From CBDCFV01 sp965216425 (GTDB lineage Bacteria > Chloroflexota > Dehalococcoidia > Lucifugimonadales > UBA3495): a stretch of DNA of 64,000 nucleotides. Below the pieces are notes generated by a model that did no database searches, had not been told where the DNA came from, and was given only the letters and a program-made list of their open reading frames with translations. The translations under genes and the position numbers were made by a program. Of the stretch, positions 50,349 to 60,390 are shown in pieces (the first letter of the stretch is position 1; each line of letters begins with the position of its first letter). The DNA is taken from the NCBI GenBank assembly GCA_965216425.1, contig CBDCFV010000007.1, forward strand, positions 744,001-808,000, given 5' to 3'.

Positions 50349-51680
50349 ATGATGGTAGAGACCCATGACGAGTTGACCCGTTACCAGCAGATGACTCCCA
50401 AGTCACGGGAACGGTGGCTGGAGGCAACCGAGTACCTGCCCGGAGGAGACAGTCGCCACTCCATCTTTTGGGACCCCTACCCGATATTCGTAGAGTCGGC
50501 GTCCGGGTCCCACGTGATCGATGCTGACGGTACAGACCGTCTGGACTTCATCAACACCATGACCACCATGATTCTCGGTCACGCTCCCAAGCCGGTTATG
50601 GACGCAGTAAAACAGCAACTTGACCAAGGCGTCGCTTACAACGCTCCCAACTACCACCAAGTAAGCTTGGCCAAGCTGCTTTGCCAACGGATACCCAGCT
50701 TCGACCTGGTGCGCTTCACCAACTCGGGCACCGAAGCTACGTTGAACACCCTTCGGGCCGCGAGGGCTTTTACCGGAAAAAGCAAGTTCGCCAAGGTGGA
50801 GGGCGGCTACCACGGCACCCATGACGCGGTGACCGTCAGCGTCAGGGTAGACCCGGAAAAGGCCGGAGACGCACGGCGGCCCACTGCATTAGCGGCCAGC
50901 GAAGGCTTGGCCGAAGGTGTCACCGATCAAGTGGTGATAATCCCCTTCAACGATATCGAAGCCTCCCGGCAAATCCTGGAAGAGAACAAGGACCAACTGG
51001 CGGCGGTCATTGTTGAGCCGGTCATGGGGTCGGTAGGCATGGTGCCCGGTTCCATCGAGTTTCTGACGATGCTTCGGGACTTTACTGCCGACAACGGGAT
51101 TGTCCTGATCTTCGATGAGGTAATCAGCTTTCGGGTAGCCCCAGGAGGAGCACAGCAGTACTATGGGGTTACCCCTGACCTGACTTCCTTGGGGAAGATC
51201 ATCGGCGGCGGTTTCGCCGTTGGCGCCTTCGGCGGCCGCAAAGACATCATGGACCTGTACGACCCCACCAAGGGCGCCAAGGTGTCCCACGCCGGCACCT
51301 TCAACGCCAACCCGGTGACCATGCTGGCGGGGACGGTGACCTTGGAACATCTAACTGCGGACGTTTATCGAAGCCTGGCGGAACGCACCGAGGAACTGCG
51401 CCAAGGAATCCGGCAGGTCTGCGCGGACCTGGAAGTTCCGGTGCAGGTTACCGGCCTTGGTTCGCTGTTCGGCATTCACTTCACCGACGGGCCGGTGGAC
51501 GGTTACCGTGCAGTCGCCCGCGGCGATGCAAAGCTGAAGAACCAAGTGTTCCTGGGGCTGATGAACGAGGGCATACTAATGGCGTCCAACCTAGTGGGTG
51601 GCCTCTCCACCGAAATAGGCGACGAAGAGGTTGCCACCTTCGTGGACGCCTTGAGACGGGTCTTGGAGCGTCAACGTTAG
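50349..51680 (+). CDS. Class-III PLP aminotransferase / glutamate-1-semialdehyde-aminomutase-like protein
   Basis: The 443-residue fold-type I enzyme shows YLPGGDSRHSIFWDPYPIFVESASG (cited in part), NSGTEATLNTLRAARAFTGK, EGGYHGTHDA, IFDEVISFRVAPGGAQQYY and the PLP lysine K283 in SLGKIIGGGFAVGAFGG. This order is that of glutamate-1-semialdehyde 2,1-aminomutase and its transaminase relatives; with no tetrapyrrole genes near, an omega- or beta-amino-acid transaminase is at least as likely. ATG 50349 and 50352 are both possible after AGGAGAAGG. Confidence 0.9.
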   Translation: MMVETHDELTRYQQMTPKSRERWLEATEYLPGGDSRHSIFWDPYPIFVESASGSHVIDADGTDRLDFINTMTTMILGHAPKPVMDAVKQQLDQGVAYNAPNYHQVSLAKLLCQRIPSFDLVRFTNSGTEATLNTLRAARAFTGKSKFAKVEGGYHGTHDAVTVSVRVDPEKAGDARRPTALAASEGLAEGVTDQVVIIPFNDIEASRQILEENKDQLAAVIVEPVMGSVGMVPGSIEFLTMLRDFTADNGIVLIFDEVISFRVAPGGAQQYYGVTPDLTSLGKIIGGGFAVGAFGGRKDIMDLYDPTKGAKVSHAGTFNANPVTMLAGTVTLEHLTADVYRSLAERTEELRQGIRQVCADLEVPVQVTGLGSLFGIHFTDGPVDGYRAVARGDAKLKNQVFLGLMNEGILMASNLVGGLSTEIGDEEVATFVDALRRVLERQR

Positions 51681-51703
51681 GGATAATACATCCCGGCCAA
51701 CCT

Positions 51704-52033
51704 TCAGGAAACCTTGGGTCGCTTAACCCATTCCGCGTCCTTGGGATATACCGGGGTGGCTAGACTGCGTTCTATCTCCCCGTCGAACCAGTCGGCCACC
51801 TCTTCCCGCCATTTGGTGTAATGAGGAGCGGCCCGGTGGGCCTCCACTGCGGCTTCGTCACGGTATATCTCGTACAGGTGGACCCGGTTGGGGTCTTCGC
51901 TGTCCTGCAACACGTCGAATTGCAGGCAGCCCGGCTCGTCGTTGTTGGAACCCCGCGCGTCCCCTTCCAGCGACGCCATGAATGCGTCCTTGTGCTCCGG
52001 TTTGATCTTGAAGGTAACAATCAACCCTATCAT
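51704..52033 (-). CDS. Antibiotic-biosynthesis-monooxygenase (ABM) domain protein
   Basis: The 109-residue dimeric ferredoxin-like fold protein shows IGLIVTFKIKPEHKDAFMASL, NDEPGCLQFDVLQDSEDPNRVHLYEIYRDEAAVEAHRAAPHY (cited in part). This is the YgiN/quinol-monooxygenase type; such proteins oxidise quinols without a cofactor or only bind small aromatics. It is convergent with the aminotransferase gene. Confidence 0.9.
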   Translation of the reverse strand: MIGLIVTFKIKPEHKDAFMASLEGDARGSNNDEPGCLQFDVLQDSEDPNRVHLYEIYRDEAAVEAHRAAPHYTKWREEVADWFDGEIERSLATPVYPKDAEWVKRPKVS

Positions 52034-52233
52034 TTCGTCTCCTCAACTGGTGTCAGATATATAACGGCTATAGTGTATCCGGGTCATGTTGAGTGTACAA
52101 GCGACGGGGCAACGCTCAAGTCCAAGTGGTCCATTGCAGCCTGAGACACTCTTATTGTTGGCCTTGTCGCCCGTGGATGACACGCCATGCCCAGCGTTGT
52201 AAAATGGCTGCACCTGCCAATGGGAGGTTGTTC

Positions 52234-52449
52234 ATGGCCGATACACCGGTAGTCTACACGCTGACCGTGTGCCCAGCCTGCGATCATCTGCGGAGCGCTT
52301 GGGCCAGAGATGGCATCGCCTACGAAGAAAAGAGGGTCGACCAGAGCCAGGACACCTTGGATGAGGCGCTCCTGTACGGCGACACGGTTCCGATTATCGT
52401 TTACCCCGATGGAAAGGTGGAGATCGGATACGACGGCAAGCGCGGTTGA
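52234..52449 (+). CDS. Small glutaredoxin-like protein
   Basis: The 71-residue protein starts MADTPVVYTLTVCPACDHL. CPAC (13-16) is the redox motif and the TVPIIVYPDGKVEIGYDG end has the cis-Pro (VP) of glutaredoxins. ATG 52234 is fixed by GGGAGG 6 bases upstream. It probably reduces disulfides or transfers electrons to an unknown partner. A second thioredoxin-fold gene follows. Confidence 0.88.
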   Translation: MADTPVVYTLTVCPACDHLRSAWARDGIAYEEKRVDQSQDTLDEALLYGDTVPIIVYPDGKVEIGYDGKRG

Positions 52450-52557
52450 GAGATAGGCTGACGGGCCGGGAGCCTGCCACCCATCAACCAATAAACGTCT
52501 GCAAGTTTGAAACTAACAAGACCACGCCAATATTGGACGTATTAACGGAGGAAAAAG

Positions 52558-53142
52558 ATGGTCAGGGAAACTAGCGTAGTAACCCCGGAACGGTTCTCGG
52601 AGGGCTTCACCTATGACGACTACATTGCCCAAATCAATGTCAACAAAGCCCGGTTCGAAGAGTTCTACAACAACTTTGGCATCACGCCGGAAGACGCCCA
52701 AGCCTTGAAAGAGTTGACGAGCCAGCCGAACGGACCGGCGAAGATGCTGGTGCTGGGCGAGGACTGGTGCGGGGACGTTATCCGTGGGATGCCGGTTCTG
52801 GCTCGCATCGCCGAGGCGGCCGGTTGGGAAATGAGCGTCTTCCCAAGGGACCAACACCACGACATCATGAACGAGTTCCTCAAGAACGGCCAGTGGATGT
52901 CAATACCGGTTGCGGTGTTCTATACCAAGGACCACCGCTACATCTGTCATTGGATCGAGCGCCCTGAGTCCGCCGAACGAGAGATTCAGGAGATAGAGGA
53001 AGCGATACGGGCGGAAAACCCGGAAATCAACGATCAAGACTTCGGCAGGGAACGCCGCCAGCGCACCGCAGCCAAAGCGGAAGACTGGCAACGGGATTCG
53101 GTCACCGAGATAAGGGAACTGCTCGCAAGGAGCATCAGTTAA
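52558..53142 (+). CDS. Thioredoxin-fold protein with single-cysteine WCGD motif
   Basis: The 194-residue protein of the thioredoxin_9-type group has a helical N-terminal extension (about 1-60), then LVLGEDWCGDVIRGMPVLARI with only one active-site cysteine (C71) in W-C-G-D, and SIPVAVFY with the cis-Pro. The last 50 residues are a charged helix. Family members look like monothiol thioredoxins of unproved function. GGAGG is 5 bases before the ATG, and a terminator follows the gene. Confidence 0.85.
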   Translation: MVRETSVVTPERFSEGFTYDDYIAQINVNKARFEEFYNNFGITPEDAQALKELTSQPNGPAKMLVLGEDWCGDVIRGMPVLARIAEAAGWEMSVFPRDQHHDIMNEFLKNGQWMSIPVAVFYTKDHRYICHWIERPESAEREIQEIEEAIRAENPEINDQDFGRERRQRTAAKAEDWQRDSVTEIRELLARSIS

Positions 53143-53188
53143 ACCCTTCCGGTTCGGTACCCAATCTGACTACGTGGGGTAACTACTT

Positions 53189-53228
53189 CCGGGGCTGGAG
53201 TTTGAATCACCGGCCCCGGTTCTTTTTG
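53189..53228 (+). terminator. Rho-independent terminator
   Basis: CCGGGGC (53189-53195) pairs with GCCCCGG (53213-53219), followed by TTCTTTTTG. It lies 47 bases after the thioredoxin-like gene. Confidence 0.7.
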
Positions 53229-53234
53229 TCTGGT

Positions 53235-54572
53235 CTATTCCGGCGGGCGGGGCTCACCCAACGGCAGGAATAAGGCGGCCCCAGCGAAGCTTACGACCGC
53301 CAAGGACAAGAAAGGGATAGTGTAGCTGCCCTTCAAGTCGAACATTATGCCGGCGAACAGGGGGAACACCAGCAGCATAACATTCATGGGTATCATCGAC
53401 ACCCCTGTAATGCTGGCGAAGGCCTTCCTTCCAAAGTAAACTCCCCGGATGGCCGTGGTTAGCGGCGTCCGACCGCCAAACCCGATACCCAGCAAAATCC
53501 CCCCCAAGTAGGCTACCGACAAACTGTGTGCCGCCAGCACGACCACCACCGATATGGCTTGGACAACCGAAAAGCCGAAGAGCGCCCACCGGATGGGCAC
53601 GCGGTCTCCCACGTACCCGCCAATGAGGGTAAACAGCGCCCCAACCCCGGTATAGGTGGACACTATCCAGCCGACTGTTTGCAACGAAAATCCCCGGTCG
53701 TTGAGCATCGGGCCAAGGTGTACCGTCAGGGTCACGATGACTATGGAAGTACATGCGTGGCCCATGGTTATCAGCCAGAAAGCCTTGGTGCGCACGGCCT
53801 GCTGCCAAGTGTACTCCGGCCCTTCATTCGCGGTGGATTGGCTTTGCACCCGATTGCCGAGGGTAGGCTCCGCAGGTCCGCCGTCGGGGCGCAGGCCGTA
53901 CTGCTCCGGTCTGTCGCGCACCAATCGCGACATGGGATAAGCGAGCAGGAGTGTTAAGAGTCCCAATGCAGTGGCCGTGGCCCGCCAACCGGGCCGACCG
54001 GGGTAGTCCGGGTCTATAGCCCAAGCCAAGGCCGGCACTCCCATCACCCCACCCATGGAGAACCCTTCCATGGCCAATGACATAGCCGTGGAGCGCCTTC
54101 TCTGGAACCAGTGGTTCAGCGCCGTCATCATCGGCAGCCACGATCCCAAACCTGCGCCCATGCTCATAAGCATGAACGCCAAGTAGAACTGCCAGAGATG
54201 ATTGACCCTCCCGAATAGAATGAAGCCAAGTCCAAGTATCGGCAGGCCTATGAGGATCATCTTCCGTGGCCCGAGCTTGTCCACCATATAGCCAGCTACG
54301 GGCCCCATAATTGACCCCTCTACCCGGGTCAGGGAGAACGCTAACGACAGTTGGGTCCGGCTCCATGGAAAGCTTCGTTCCAGCACCACAAACCATGCCG
54401 GCATCCCCTGAAACATAGGCACGGTGCCTATGACCATGATCACGGCAGCGATTCCGGTCAGCCACCAACCGTAGAATATGCCCTGCCGTACCCGGCGGTT
54501 CACTTCCGGGGCTACGGCGAGGCTCATCAGGAAGAAGCCCGACGATACGACGAGCAAAGCGGCTAATGTCAT
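53235..54572 (-). CDS. MFS transporter, monocarboxylate-type
   Basis: The 445-residue protein with 12 predicted helices shows FYGWWLTGIAAVIMVIGTVPMFQ (cited in part), GYMVDKLGPRKMILIGLPIL and a long cytoplasmic loop between helices 6 and 7 (about 205-260). This pattern is that of the monocarboxylate/oxalate-formate-antiporter group, so a small carboxylate is the likely substrate. It is divergent from the LLM gene. The 5' gap of about 200 bases shows no clear promoter pair. Confidence 0.9.
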   Translation of the reverse strand: MTLAALLVVSSGFFLMSLAVAPEVNRRVRQGIFYGWWLTGIAAVIMVIGTVPMFQGMPAWFVVLERSFPWSRTQLSLAFSLTRVEGSIMGPVAGYMVDKLGPRKMILIGLPILGLGFILFGRVNHLWQFYLAFMLMSMGAGLGSWLPMMTALNHWFQRRRSTAMSLAMEGFSMGGVMGVPALAWAIDPDYPGRPGWRATATALGLLTLLLAYPMSRLVRDRPEQYGLRPDGGPAEPTLGNRVQSQSTANEGPEYTWQQAVRTKAFWLITMGHACTSIVIVTLTVHLGPMLNDRGFSLQTVGWIVSTYTGVGALFTLIGGYVGDRVPIRWALFGFSVVQAISVVVVLAAHSLSVAYLGGILLGIGFGGRTPLTTAIRGVYFGRKAFASITGVSMIPMNVMLLVFPLFAGIMFDLKGSYTIPFLSLAVVSFAGAALFLPLGEPRPPE

Positions 54573-54776
54573 GGTATGAGAGCCATTACGAAACCATTAC
54601 GTACTATGCACCGAATCAGTAACGCCAAGGCAAAACACCCTGTAGTGTAACGCCTGAATTGGCTCGGCGAAAGATTGCCACTTGTCCTGACAGCCCTTAG
54701 GATGATACCCACCGGTCGCGACCTATTGAAGGGTGTGCCCCAGACTCCACCTCATAAACCAGCGCAGGAGGATACG

Positions 54777-55862
54777 ATGAAGTACGGGATGTTCATGATG
54801 CCGTCTCACCCGCCGGAGCGGAACCTTGTCGAGGCCCATGAGTGGGACCTGGACTGCTTGGAGTTGGCGGACCGGTTGGGCTTCAATGAAGCTTGGATCG
54901 GCGAGCACTTCACCAGCCCCTGGGAGCCGATACCGGCGCCCGACTTGATGATTGCTCAGGCATTGATGCGCACCAAGAACATCAAGCTGGCCACCGGCGT
55001 TCACCTGCTTCCCTATCATCATCCCGCTGAACTGGCCCACAGGGTCGCGTACTTGGACCACCTAGCCCGGGGGCGGTTCTTCTTCGGCATAGGATCGGGA
55101 GGCCTGCCGAGCGACTACGCTCTCTTCGACGTGGACGGCAACGCCGGCCAGCACCGGGAGATGACGCGTGAGTCACTAGACATAATCCTGAAGATTTGGG
55201 AGAACGACGGCCCCTTCGAATACAAAGGAAAGTTCTGGAACGTAAACCTGCCCGACACGATGTACGGAACGCTCAAATATTTCCTGACTCCCTATCAGAA
55301 GCCCCACCCACCGATTGGAGTCGCATCGGTCAGCATCGGTTCCGAGACGCTGAAGATCGCCGGAGAGCGAGGCTTCATACCTATGAGCCTCGGCTTGAAC
55401 GGGGAGTACATTTCCAGCCATTGGGACGCAGTCGTAGAGGGGGCGGCCCGCACAGGCAAGACACCCTCTCGCCAAGATTGGCGTATCGTGCGAGACGTTT
55501 TCGTTGCCGACAGCGACGACGAGGCGTATGAGAAGTCGGTCAACGGCATGTTAGGCAGGGTATGGCGGGACTACCTACTTCCCTTGTTTGAAGCATTTAA
55601 CCTGCTCACAGTCTTCAAACATGATCCCGAGGTGCCGGACTCGGAAGTCACTCCGGAGTACATGGCTGAACACCTGTGGCTCATCGGCTCTCCCGATACG
55701 GTTGAAGAGAAACTTCGCCGCTTGTACGACCTGTCCGGTGGGTTCGGAACCCTGCTGACACTCATTTATGACTACATGGAAGACCAAGCCGGATGGGAGA
55801 AGTCCATGCGGCTGCTTGCGCAGGACGTAATGCCCAGGTTGGCGGACTTGACGCCGGAGTAG
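54777..55862 (+). CDS. LLM-class flavin-dependent oxidoreductase
   Basis: The protein has 361 residues from ATG 54777 (AGGAGG at 54767-54772). It shows MKYGMFMMPSHPPERN, LADRLGFNEAWIGEHFTSPWEPIPAPDLMIAQALMRTKNIKLATGVHLLPYHHPAELAHRVAYLDHLARGRFFFGIG (cited in parts), a typical luciferase-like TIM barrel close to the limonene/alkanal monooxygenase group. It uses FMNH2 and O2. The substrate is unknown. The family is the second LLM gene in this window; the two are clearly diverged. Confidence 0.92.
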   Translation: MKYGMFMMPSHPPERNLVEAHEWDLDCLELADRLGFNEAWIGEHFTSPWEPIPAPDLMIAQALMRTKNIKLATGVHLLPYHHPAELAHRVAYLDHLARGRFFFGIGSGGLPSDYALFDVDGNAGQHREMTRESLDIILKIWENDGPFEYKGKFWNVNLPDTMYGTLKYFLTPYQKPHPPIGVASVSIGSETLKIAGERGFIPMSLGLNGEYISSHWDAVVEGAARTGKTPSRQDWRIVRDVFVADSDDEAYEKSVNGMLGRVWRDYLLPLFEAFNLLTVFKHDPEVPDSEVTPEYMAEHLWLIGSPDTVEEKLRRLYDLSGGFGTLLTLIYDYMEDQAGWEKSMRLLAQDVMPRLADLTPE

Positions 55863-55907
55863 GCGTATACCGGGCCGCCCACGGAGGTCTTTGCTGAGCG
55901 CCTCCTG

Positions 55908-55931
55908 GATTCCCGCCTTCGCGGGAATTAC
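55908..55931. repeat. Dispersed palindrome, single copy
   Basis: GGATTCCCGCCTTCGCGGGAATTACG (cited in part) between the LLM and desaturase genes. Confidence 0.85.
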
Positions 55932-56022
55932 GTTCTTGCGATAAGTCTAATGTGAGGCCGGAATGACGTTCTTGTAATGGTCTGCAGTGGGATAGGGTAT
56001 ATTCCGGTCGCTTGGTGGCGAA

Positions 56023-57063
56023 TCAAGCGGCCTTTCTCCGCAGCGGCTGACTGACGCGGTGAAGGTAGCCCAGTATTTCCCTTTGGGAACGCCATATTCC
56101 AGTCTCGTGGTATGGAATTTCGCGGGCTGAACAAAAGGTTCGTATCACTTCCTGGGCCTGTCGAAGCTTGTTGCGGGGCATGTTAGAGAACAGGTGGTGT
56201 TCGATCTGGTAGTTGAGGCCACCATACATAAAGTCGATTATCGGGTTGTGACGTATGTTGCGGGCCGTGAGCACCTGCTGGCGGAGAAAGTCCATTTGAT
56301 TGTCGGCTTCCAATATGAGCATCCCTTTGTGGTTAGGTGCGAAGACCATGCCCATGTGGAGGCCGAACAGCAACTGGTGCACCACTATGAATGACAACAC
56401 CTGCCAAGGGTCCAGCAGCCAGAAAAGCAGCCCCAGATAGGCCACGAAATGCCCAGCGAAAAACAGCGGTTCGATGACCGGGTATTTGACCTTGTTGCGC
56501 GTCAGTAGGTATTGGATGCCAGCAATGCGCAACCCAAATCCTCCCTCCAAGGCCAGCAATGGGAAAAAGAACAGGTGCTGGTGCCGGACTATCAGACGGC
56601 AAAGGCCGCCTTTTTTGAGCGCGTCTTCCTCACTGAAGGCGAGAACCGGAATATCAATGTCGGGGTCCATCCCGGTCTGGTTGGGATTGCTGTGATGCCG
56701 GTTGTGTTTGTCCACCCACCAAGTCCGCTCCATCCCCAACAGGAAGCTGATGCCAAGACCGGCGAGGTCGTTCCAGCGGTTCGACCGGAAAATCTGGCGG
56801 TGTCCAGCGTCATGCCCAAGGAACGCAAGCCGGGAGAAAACGACCGCGAGGAGCACAGCATCCAGAAGCACCAGCCACAGGTTGTCCACCAGCGCGAGGA
56901 ATATGAAGCCGAAGGCCAAAAAGCCTAACGTGATTGCCACGTTAAGGGCATAGTATCCCGGCTGTTTCTCCAACAGCCCTTGTCGCCTTACTATACGGGC
57001 CAACTCCAGGTACTCAGCCGAGGGTGCGGCCTGGTTGCCGCCAATTGCTATTTGGTTGTCCAT
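56023..57063 (-). CDS. Membrane fatty acid desaturase
   Basis: The protein has about 346 residues from ATG 57063. It carries the three His boxes of acyl-lipid desaturases: HDAGH, HNRHH and QIEHHLF, which bind the di-iron centre. Four or more membrane helices are predicted around them (YALNVAITLGFLAFGFIFLALVDNLWLVLLDAVLLAVVF cited in part). It introduces a double bond into lipid acyl chains at the cytoplasmic membrane. A TTG start at 57105 would add 14 residues and is less likely. Confidence 0.92.
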   Translation of the reverse strand: MDNQIAIGGNQAAPSAEYLELARIVRRQGLLEKQPGYYALNVAITLGFLAFGFIFLALVDNLWLVLLDAVLLAVVFSRLAFLGHDAGHRQIFRSNRWNDLAGLGISFLLGMERTWWVDKHNRHHSNPNQTGMDPDIDIPVLAFSEEDALKKGGLCRLIVRHQHLFFFPLLALEGGFGLRIAGIQYLLTRNKVKYPVIEPLFFAGHFVAYLGLLFWLLDPWQVLSFIVVHQLLFGLHMGMVFAPNHKGMLILEADNQMDFLRQQVLTARNIRHNPIIDFMYGGLNYQIEHHLFSNMPRNKLRQAQEVIRTFCSAREIPYHETGIWRSQREILGYLHRVSQPLRRKAA

Positions 57064-57122
57064 TTCCGTCTTACCACCACTACTTCCTATGAAAGTGAAT
57101 TTCAACGCAGAGCACGCTGAGT

Positions 57123-60100
57123 TTAAGGGGTTGGCCTTGGGACGATGGCAGGTATTTCAAGTTCGTGCACCAAGTCCATGAACTTTGGGACTTCCTGATC
57201 AAGAACGCCGGTCAGCATTTTTGTTTGCGCGTCGATGCGGCCAGTGATTTCCTCGAACACTTGATAGGTCTGCTGAGGCGGTGCGAAGTCGGCTATGCCG
57301 ACTACAGCCATCAACTCAGCCAATTGCCGGTTGAGTTTCACCGGCAGATGAAGGCGATGTCGGGCTCCAGTGTGCCCGGTCTGAATCAACTCGCTTTCGA
57401 TGTCGTTGAGGGACTGCTTGATAGCACCCGCCGCCTCAATTAAAGCTTGGCGAGACTCGGAATCGCCGGCCCGTTGCTCCCACTCCTCAACCTGGCTCCT
57501 TACGCTGCGGAGCCGCATAATGGCGCGGTGGGTATCGGATAGTTTGTCCCTGGTTTGTATCAAGAACCTGAACTGGGAGTCCAGGTCTTCCTGGCTGGCG
57601 GAAACGCGCGGGTCCTTCACTATATTGAATGTGTGGGTTTGGGCTTGTCCACCCGCTGACAACCGGACTTCGTAGGCGCCGGGGGGCGCCATGGGCCCAG
57701 TGGCGACATCTTCGGTTGTTTTGTCTCCAGGCACCTTCCCGCTAGCCGGGTAGCGCATATCCCAAACGAACCGGTTCATTCCTGGTTGATCGGGCAGGAG
57801 AGGTTCCTGCTCCACGTCGTTCGGCTGCTCCTCAACCGGCGACTTATTGGACCAAGTCTTGATCACTGCCCCAGCGGCATCTGAAATGGTGAGGTTAATC
57901 TCCTCTTCCGGGGGCTCACCCAGGTAGTAGAAAATCAAAACGCCATGGGGTGGATTCTCGCCGCCGTCCAGGACCTTGCGAACGGTCCGGTCATTGGGAC
58001 CAAGGGTCTCGACGAAGGTTACGTCAGCGCCCATGGACATCCGGTAGCGCTTGCCGGAAGCGGGTTTTCGTCCGGGTAAAGGCGACCGGAGGCGTTGGGT
58101 CTCGGCGGGCTTCAACAATTGGAACGGTCCATCAGACAAACCTGCGGCTGGCTGCTGGATTTGGCCAAGCTGGTCCAGCACCCAGAAGGACCTGCCATGA
58201 GTGGCCGCCACCAAATCGTTCTCTTTGACCAGAAGATCGTAGACCGGAACGGTTGGCAGGTTGGCTTGGAGGGAGCGCCAGGACTCGCCGTCGTCGGAGG
58301 ACACGTATACCCCAGTCTCCGTACCGACATAAAGCAGCCCGCGGTGGGCCGGGTCTTCCCGGATAACCCTAGTATAGTCGTCCGTGGGGATGTTACCGGC
58401 TATCTCCGTCCAAGTCACGCCGTAGTCGTTGGTCTTGTAAAGCATGGGCCGGGGTTCATCCAGCTTATACCGGGTTGCCGCGATGTAGGCGGTAGCAGGG
58501 TCGTGGGGCGAGACCTCTATCATGCTGACCAGCGTGAACGGTGGCATCGAGGACGGAGTAACCTGCTCCCAATTCTCCCCGCCATTCCTGGATATATGCA
58601 CCAGCCCATCATCGGAACCCGCCCAGAAGACTCCCTTCTCGTGGGGAGACTCCACAAAGGCGAAGATAGTGCCGTAAACCTCCGCGCCCGAGGTGTCCTT
58701 GGTGACGGGGCCTCCAGACGGCTCCATCTTAGTAACGTCCTGGCGGGTCAGATCGGGGCTGATCGCTTCCCAACTGGTCCCTTCGTCGGTGGAACGGAAC
58801 GCCTTGTTCCCCGTTACGTACAGGACGTTGGAATCGTGGGGCGAGAACTGGATGGGGAAGGTCCACTGGAAGCGGTACTTCATCTCCTTGCTGCCACGGC
58901 CCGTCATCAGTTCAGGCCAGACGGTTATGAGACGCACCTGCCCGGTGTCGTGGTCGTACCGTATCAGGTTGCCCCCGCCACCGGCGGAACTTCCTACCGC
59001 ACCGGAAAAGATTACGTTGGGATTTTCCGGATGGACGACGATATAGCCGCTTTCCGAATTGCCCACGGTATAGCAGTCGCCCCACGGGATGGCGCCTTTG
59101 TGGCTGCGCGAGGGGACAGCGATGGCAGTGTTGTCCTGCTGGGTGCCGTATACCCGATAGGGGTACCGGTTATCGGCGGCAACGTGATAGAACTGGGCGG
59201 TCAACTGGTTATAGATGGTGGACCAGGACTCACCACCGTTGAAGCTCACGCAAGCGCCGCCGTCGTTGCCCTCGATCATGCGCAACGGGTTTTGAGGGTC
59301 TATCCACAGATCGTGGTTGTCGCCATGGGGGGTGCTGACCTGATCGAAAGTCTTACCGCCGTCGACAGACTTCCAAGCCTGATAGTTCAGCGACCAAACG
59401 GTGTCGGCGTCAACGGGATCGGCGAAAATATGCTCGTAATACCAGGGGCGGCCCTGGATGTCCTGGTTGTCGGTCACCAATTCCCAAGTGGCCCCGGCGT
59501 CGTCGGACCTATAGAGTCCGGCGTCATCGGCCTCCACAGTGGCCCATACCCTACCGGCTTTGGCGGGAGAGGCAGCGACACCGATGCGCCCTTTCAATCC
59601 CTTGGGCAGGCCCGGATTGCCGGTAAGTTCCTGCCAAGTATCCCCACCATCCACCGACTTGAAGATGCCGGAACCTTCGCCGCCGCTGGTCAGGCTCCAC
59701 GGGGTGCGCAGAGTTTCCCAAAGAGCGGCATACAGAATGCGAGGGTTGGTGGCGTCTATAGACAGGTCAATCGCGCCCGACTTGTCGTCGCGGTACAAGA
59801 CCCGCTCCCAATTCTTTCCTCCGTCACGGGAGCGAAACACACCGCGCTGTTCGTTTGGGCCGAAGGCGTGACCTAAAGCGGCCACGTACACCAGATCAGG
59901 GTTTTGGGGATGGACCCGGACCCGGGCGATATGGCGCGTGTCTTCCAGCCCCAAGTGGACCCAGGTCTTGCCGGCATCGGTGGACCGGTATACACCATCG
60001 CCGTAAGAGACGTCGCCGCGGATGCAGCACTCTCCCATGCCGACATAGATGACGTTGCGGTCCGAGTCGGCAACGGTGATCGCCCCCACCGCCGCAGTGT

Positions 60101-60323
60101 TAAGGAAGCCGTCGGACACGTTTTCCCAATAAACGCCTCCGTCGTAAGTCTTCCAGACGCCGCCGGCGCAAGCTCCGAAGTAAAACACCATCGGCTCGAC
60201 CGGGTCTCCAGCAACGGCCACAACGCGGCCGCCCCGGGGAGGGCCGATGCATCGCCATTGGACAGCGCCCAATACGTCAGGGTCTCTGGTTTTGGGGTCG
60301 GCTTGACTTCCGCTTATGGACAT
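57123..60323 (-). CDS. Large BNR/VPS10-type beta-propeller protein
   Basis: The first about 740 of 1066 residues are repeated sialidase/VPS10-like blades with Asp-box motifs S-x-D-x-G-x-T/N-W: STDAGKTWVH, SRDGGKNWER, SVDGGDTWQE, SDDAGATWEL, STDEGTSWEA, SRNGGENWEQ, SDDGESWRS. A C-terminal region (about 770-1066) has a beta-sandwich-like part and a helical tail. No signal peptide is obvious (MSISGSQADPKTRD), so secretion is uncertain. Relatives are annotated as glycosyl hydrolase or photosystem-stability-factor-like proteins without proof of activity. Its function is unknown. Confidence 0.88.
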   Translation of the reverse strand: MSISGSQADPKTRDPDVLGAVQWRCIGPPRGGRVVAVAGDPVEPMVFYFGACAGGVWKTYDGGVYWENVSDGFLNTAAVGAITVADSDRNVIYVGMGECCIRGDVSYGDGVYRSTDAGKTWVHLGLEDTRHIARVRVHPQNPDLVYVAALGHAFGPNEQRGVFRSRDGGKNWERVLYRDDKSGAIDLSIDATNPRILYAALWETLRTPWSLTSGGEGSGIFKSVDGGDTWQELTGNPGLPKGLKGRIGVAASPAKAGRVWATVEADDAGLYRSDDAGATWELVTDNQDIQGRPWYYEHIFADPVDADTVWSLNYQAWKSVDGGKTFDQVSTPHGDNHDLWIDPQNPLRMIEGNDGGACVSFNGGESWSTIYNQLTAQFYHVAADNRYPYRVYGTQQDNTAIAVPSRSHKGAIPWGDCYTVGNSESGYIVVHPENPNVIFSGAVGSSAGGGGNLIRYDHDTGQVRLITVWPELMTGRGSKEMKYRFQWTFPIQFSPHDSNVLYVTGNKAFRSTDEGTSWEAISPDLTRQDVTKMEPSGGPVTKDTSGAEVYGTIFAFVESPHEKGVFWAGSDDGLVHISRNGGENWEQVTPSSMPPFTLVSMIEVSPHDPATAYIAATRYKLDEPRPMLYKTNDYGVTWTEIAGNIPTDDYTRVIREDPAHRGLLYVGTETGVYVSSDDGESWRSLQANLPTVPVYDLLVKENDLVAATHGRSFWVLDQLGQIQQPAAGLSDGPFQLLKPAETQRLRSPLPGRKPASGKRYRMSMGADVTFVETLGPNDRTVRKVLDGGENPPHGVLIFYYLGEPPEEEINLTISDAAGAVIKTWSNKSPVEEQPNDVEQEPLLPDQPGMNRFVWDMRYPASGKVPGDKTTEDVATGPMAPPGAYEVRLSAGGQAQTHTFNIVKDPRVSASQEDLDSQFRFLIQTRDKLSDTHRAIMRLRSVRSQVEEWEQRAGDSESRQALIEAAGAIKQSLNDIESELIQTGHTGARHRLHLPVKLNRQLAELMAVVGIADFAPPQQTYQVFEEITGRIDAQTKMLTGVLDQEVPKFMDLVHELEIPAIVPRPTP

Positions 60324-60390
60324 GACGACACCTCTGGAATTTCTCTCGCACCATATTACCAGAGTACGCCAGAGGTGACGGGGTTTGGAC

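Noticed and set aside
52234..53142. Further selenoproteins among the thioredoxin-fold genes
   Set aside because: Both have ordinary Cys codons at the active site and no in-frame TGA followed by conserved sequence.
58095..59876. A 593-codon open frame antisense to the BNR-repeat gene
   Set aside because: It mirrors a strongly patterned repeat protein and has no recognisable motif; a shadow frame.
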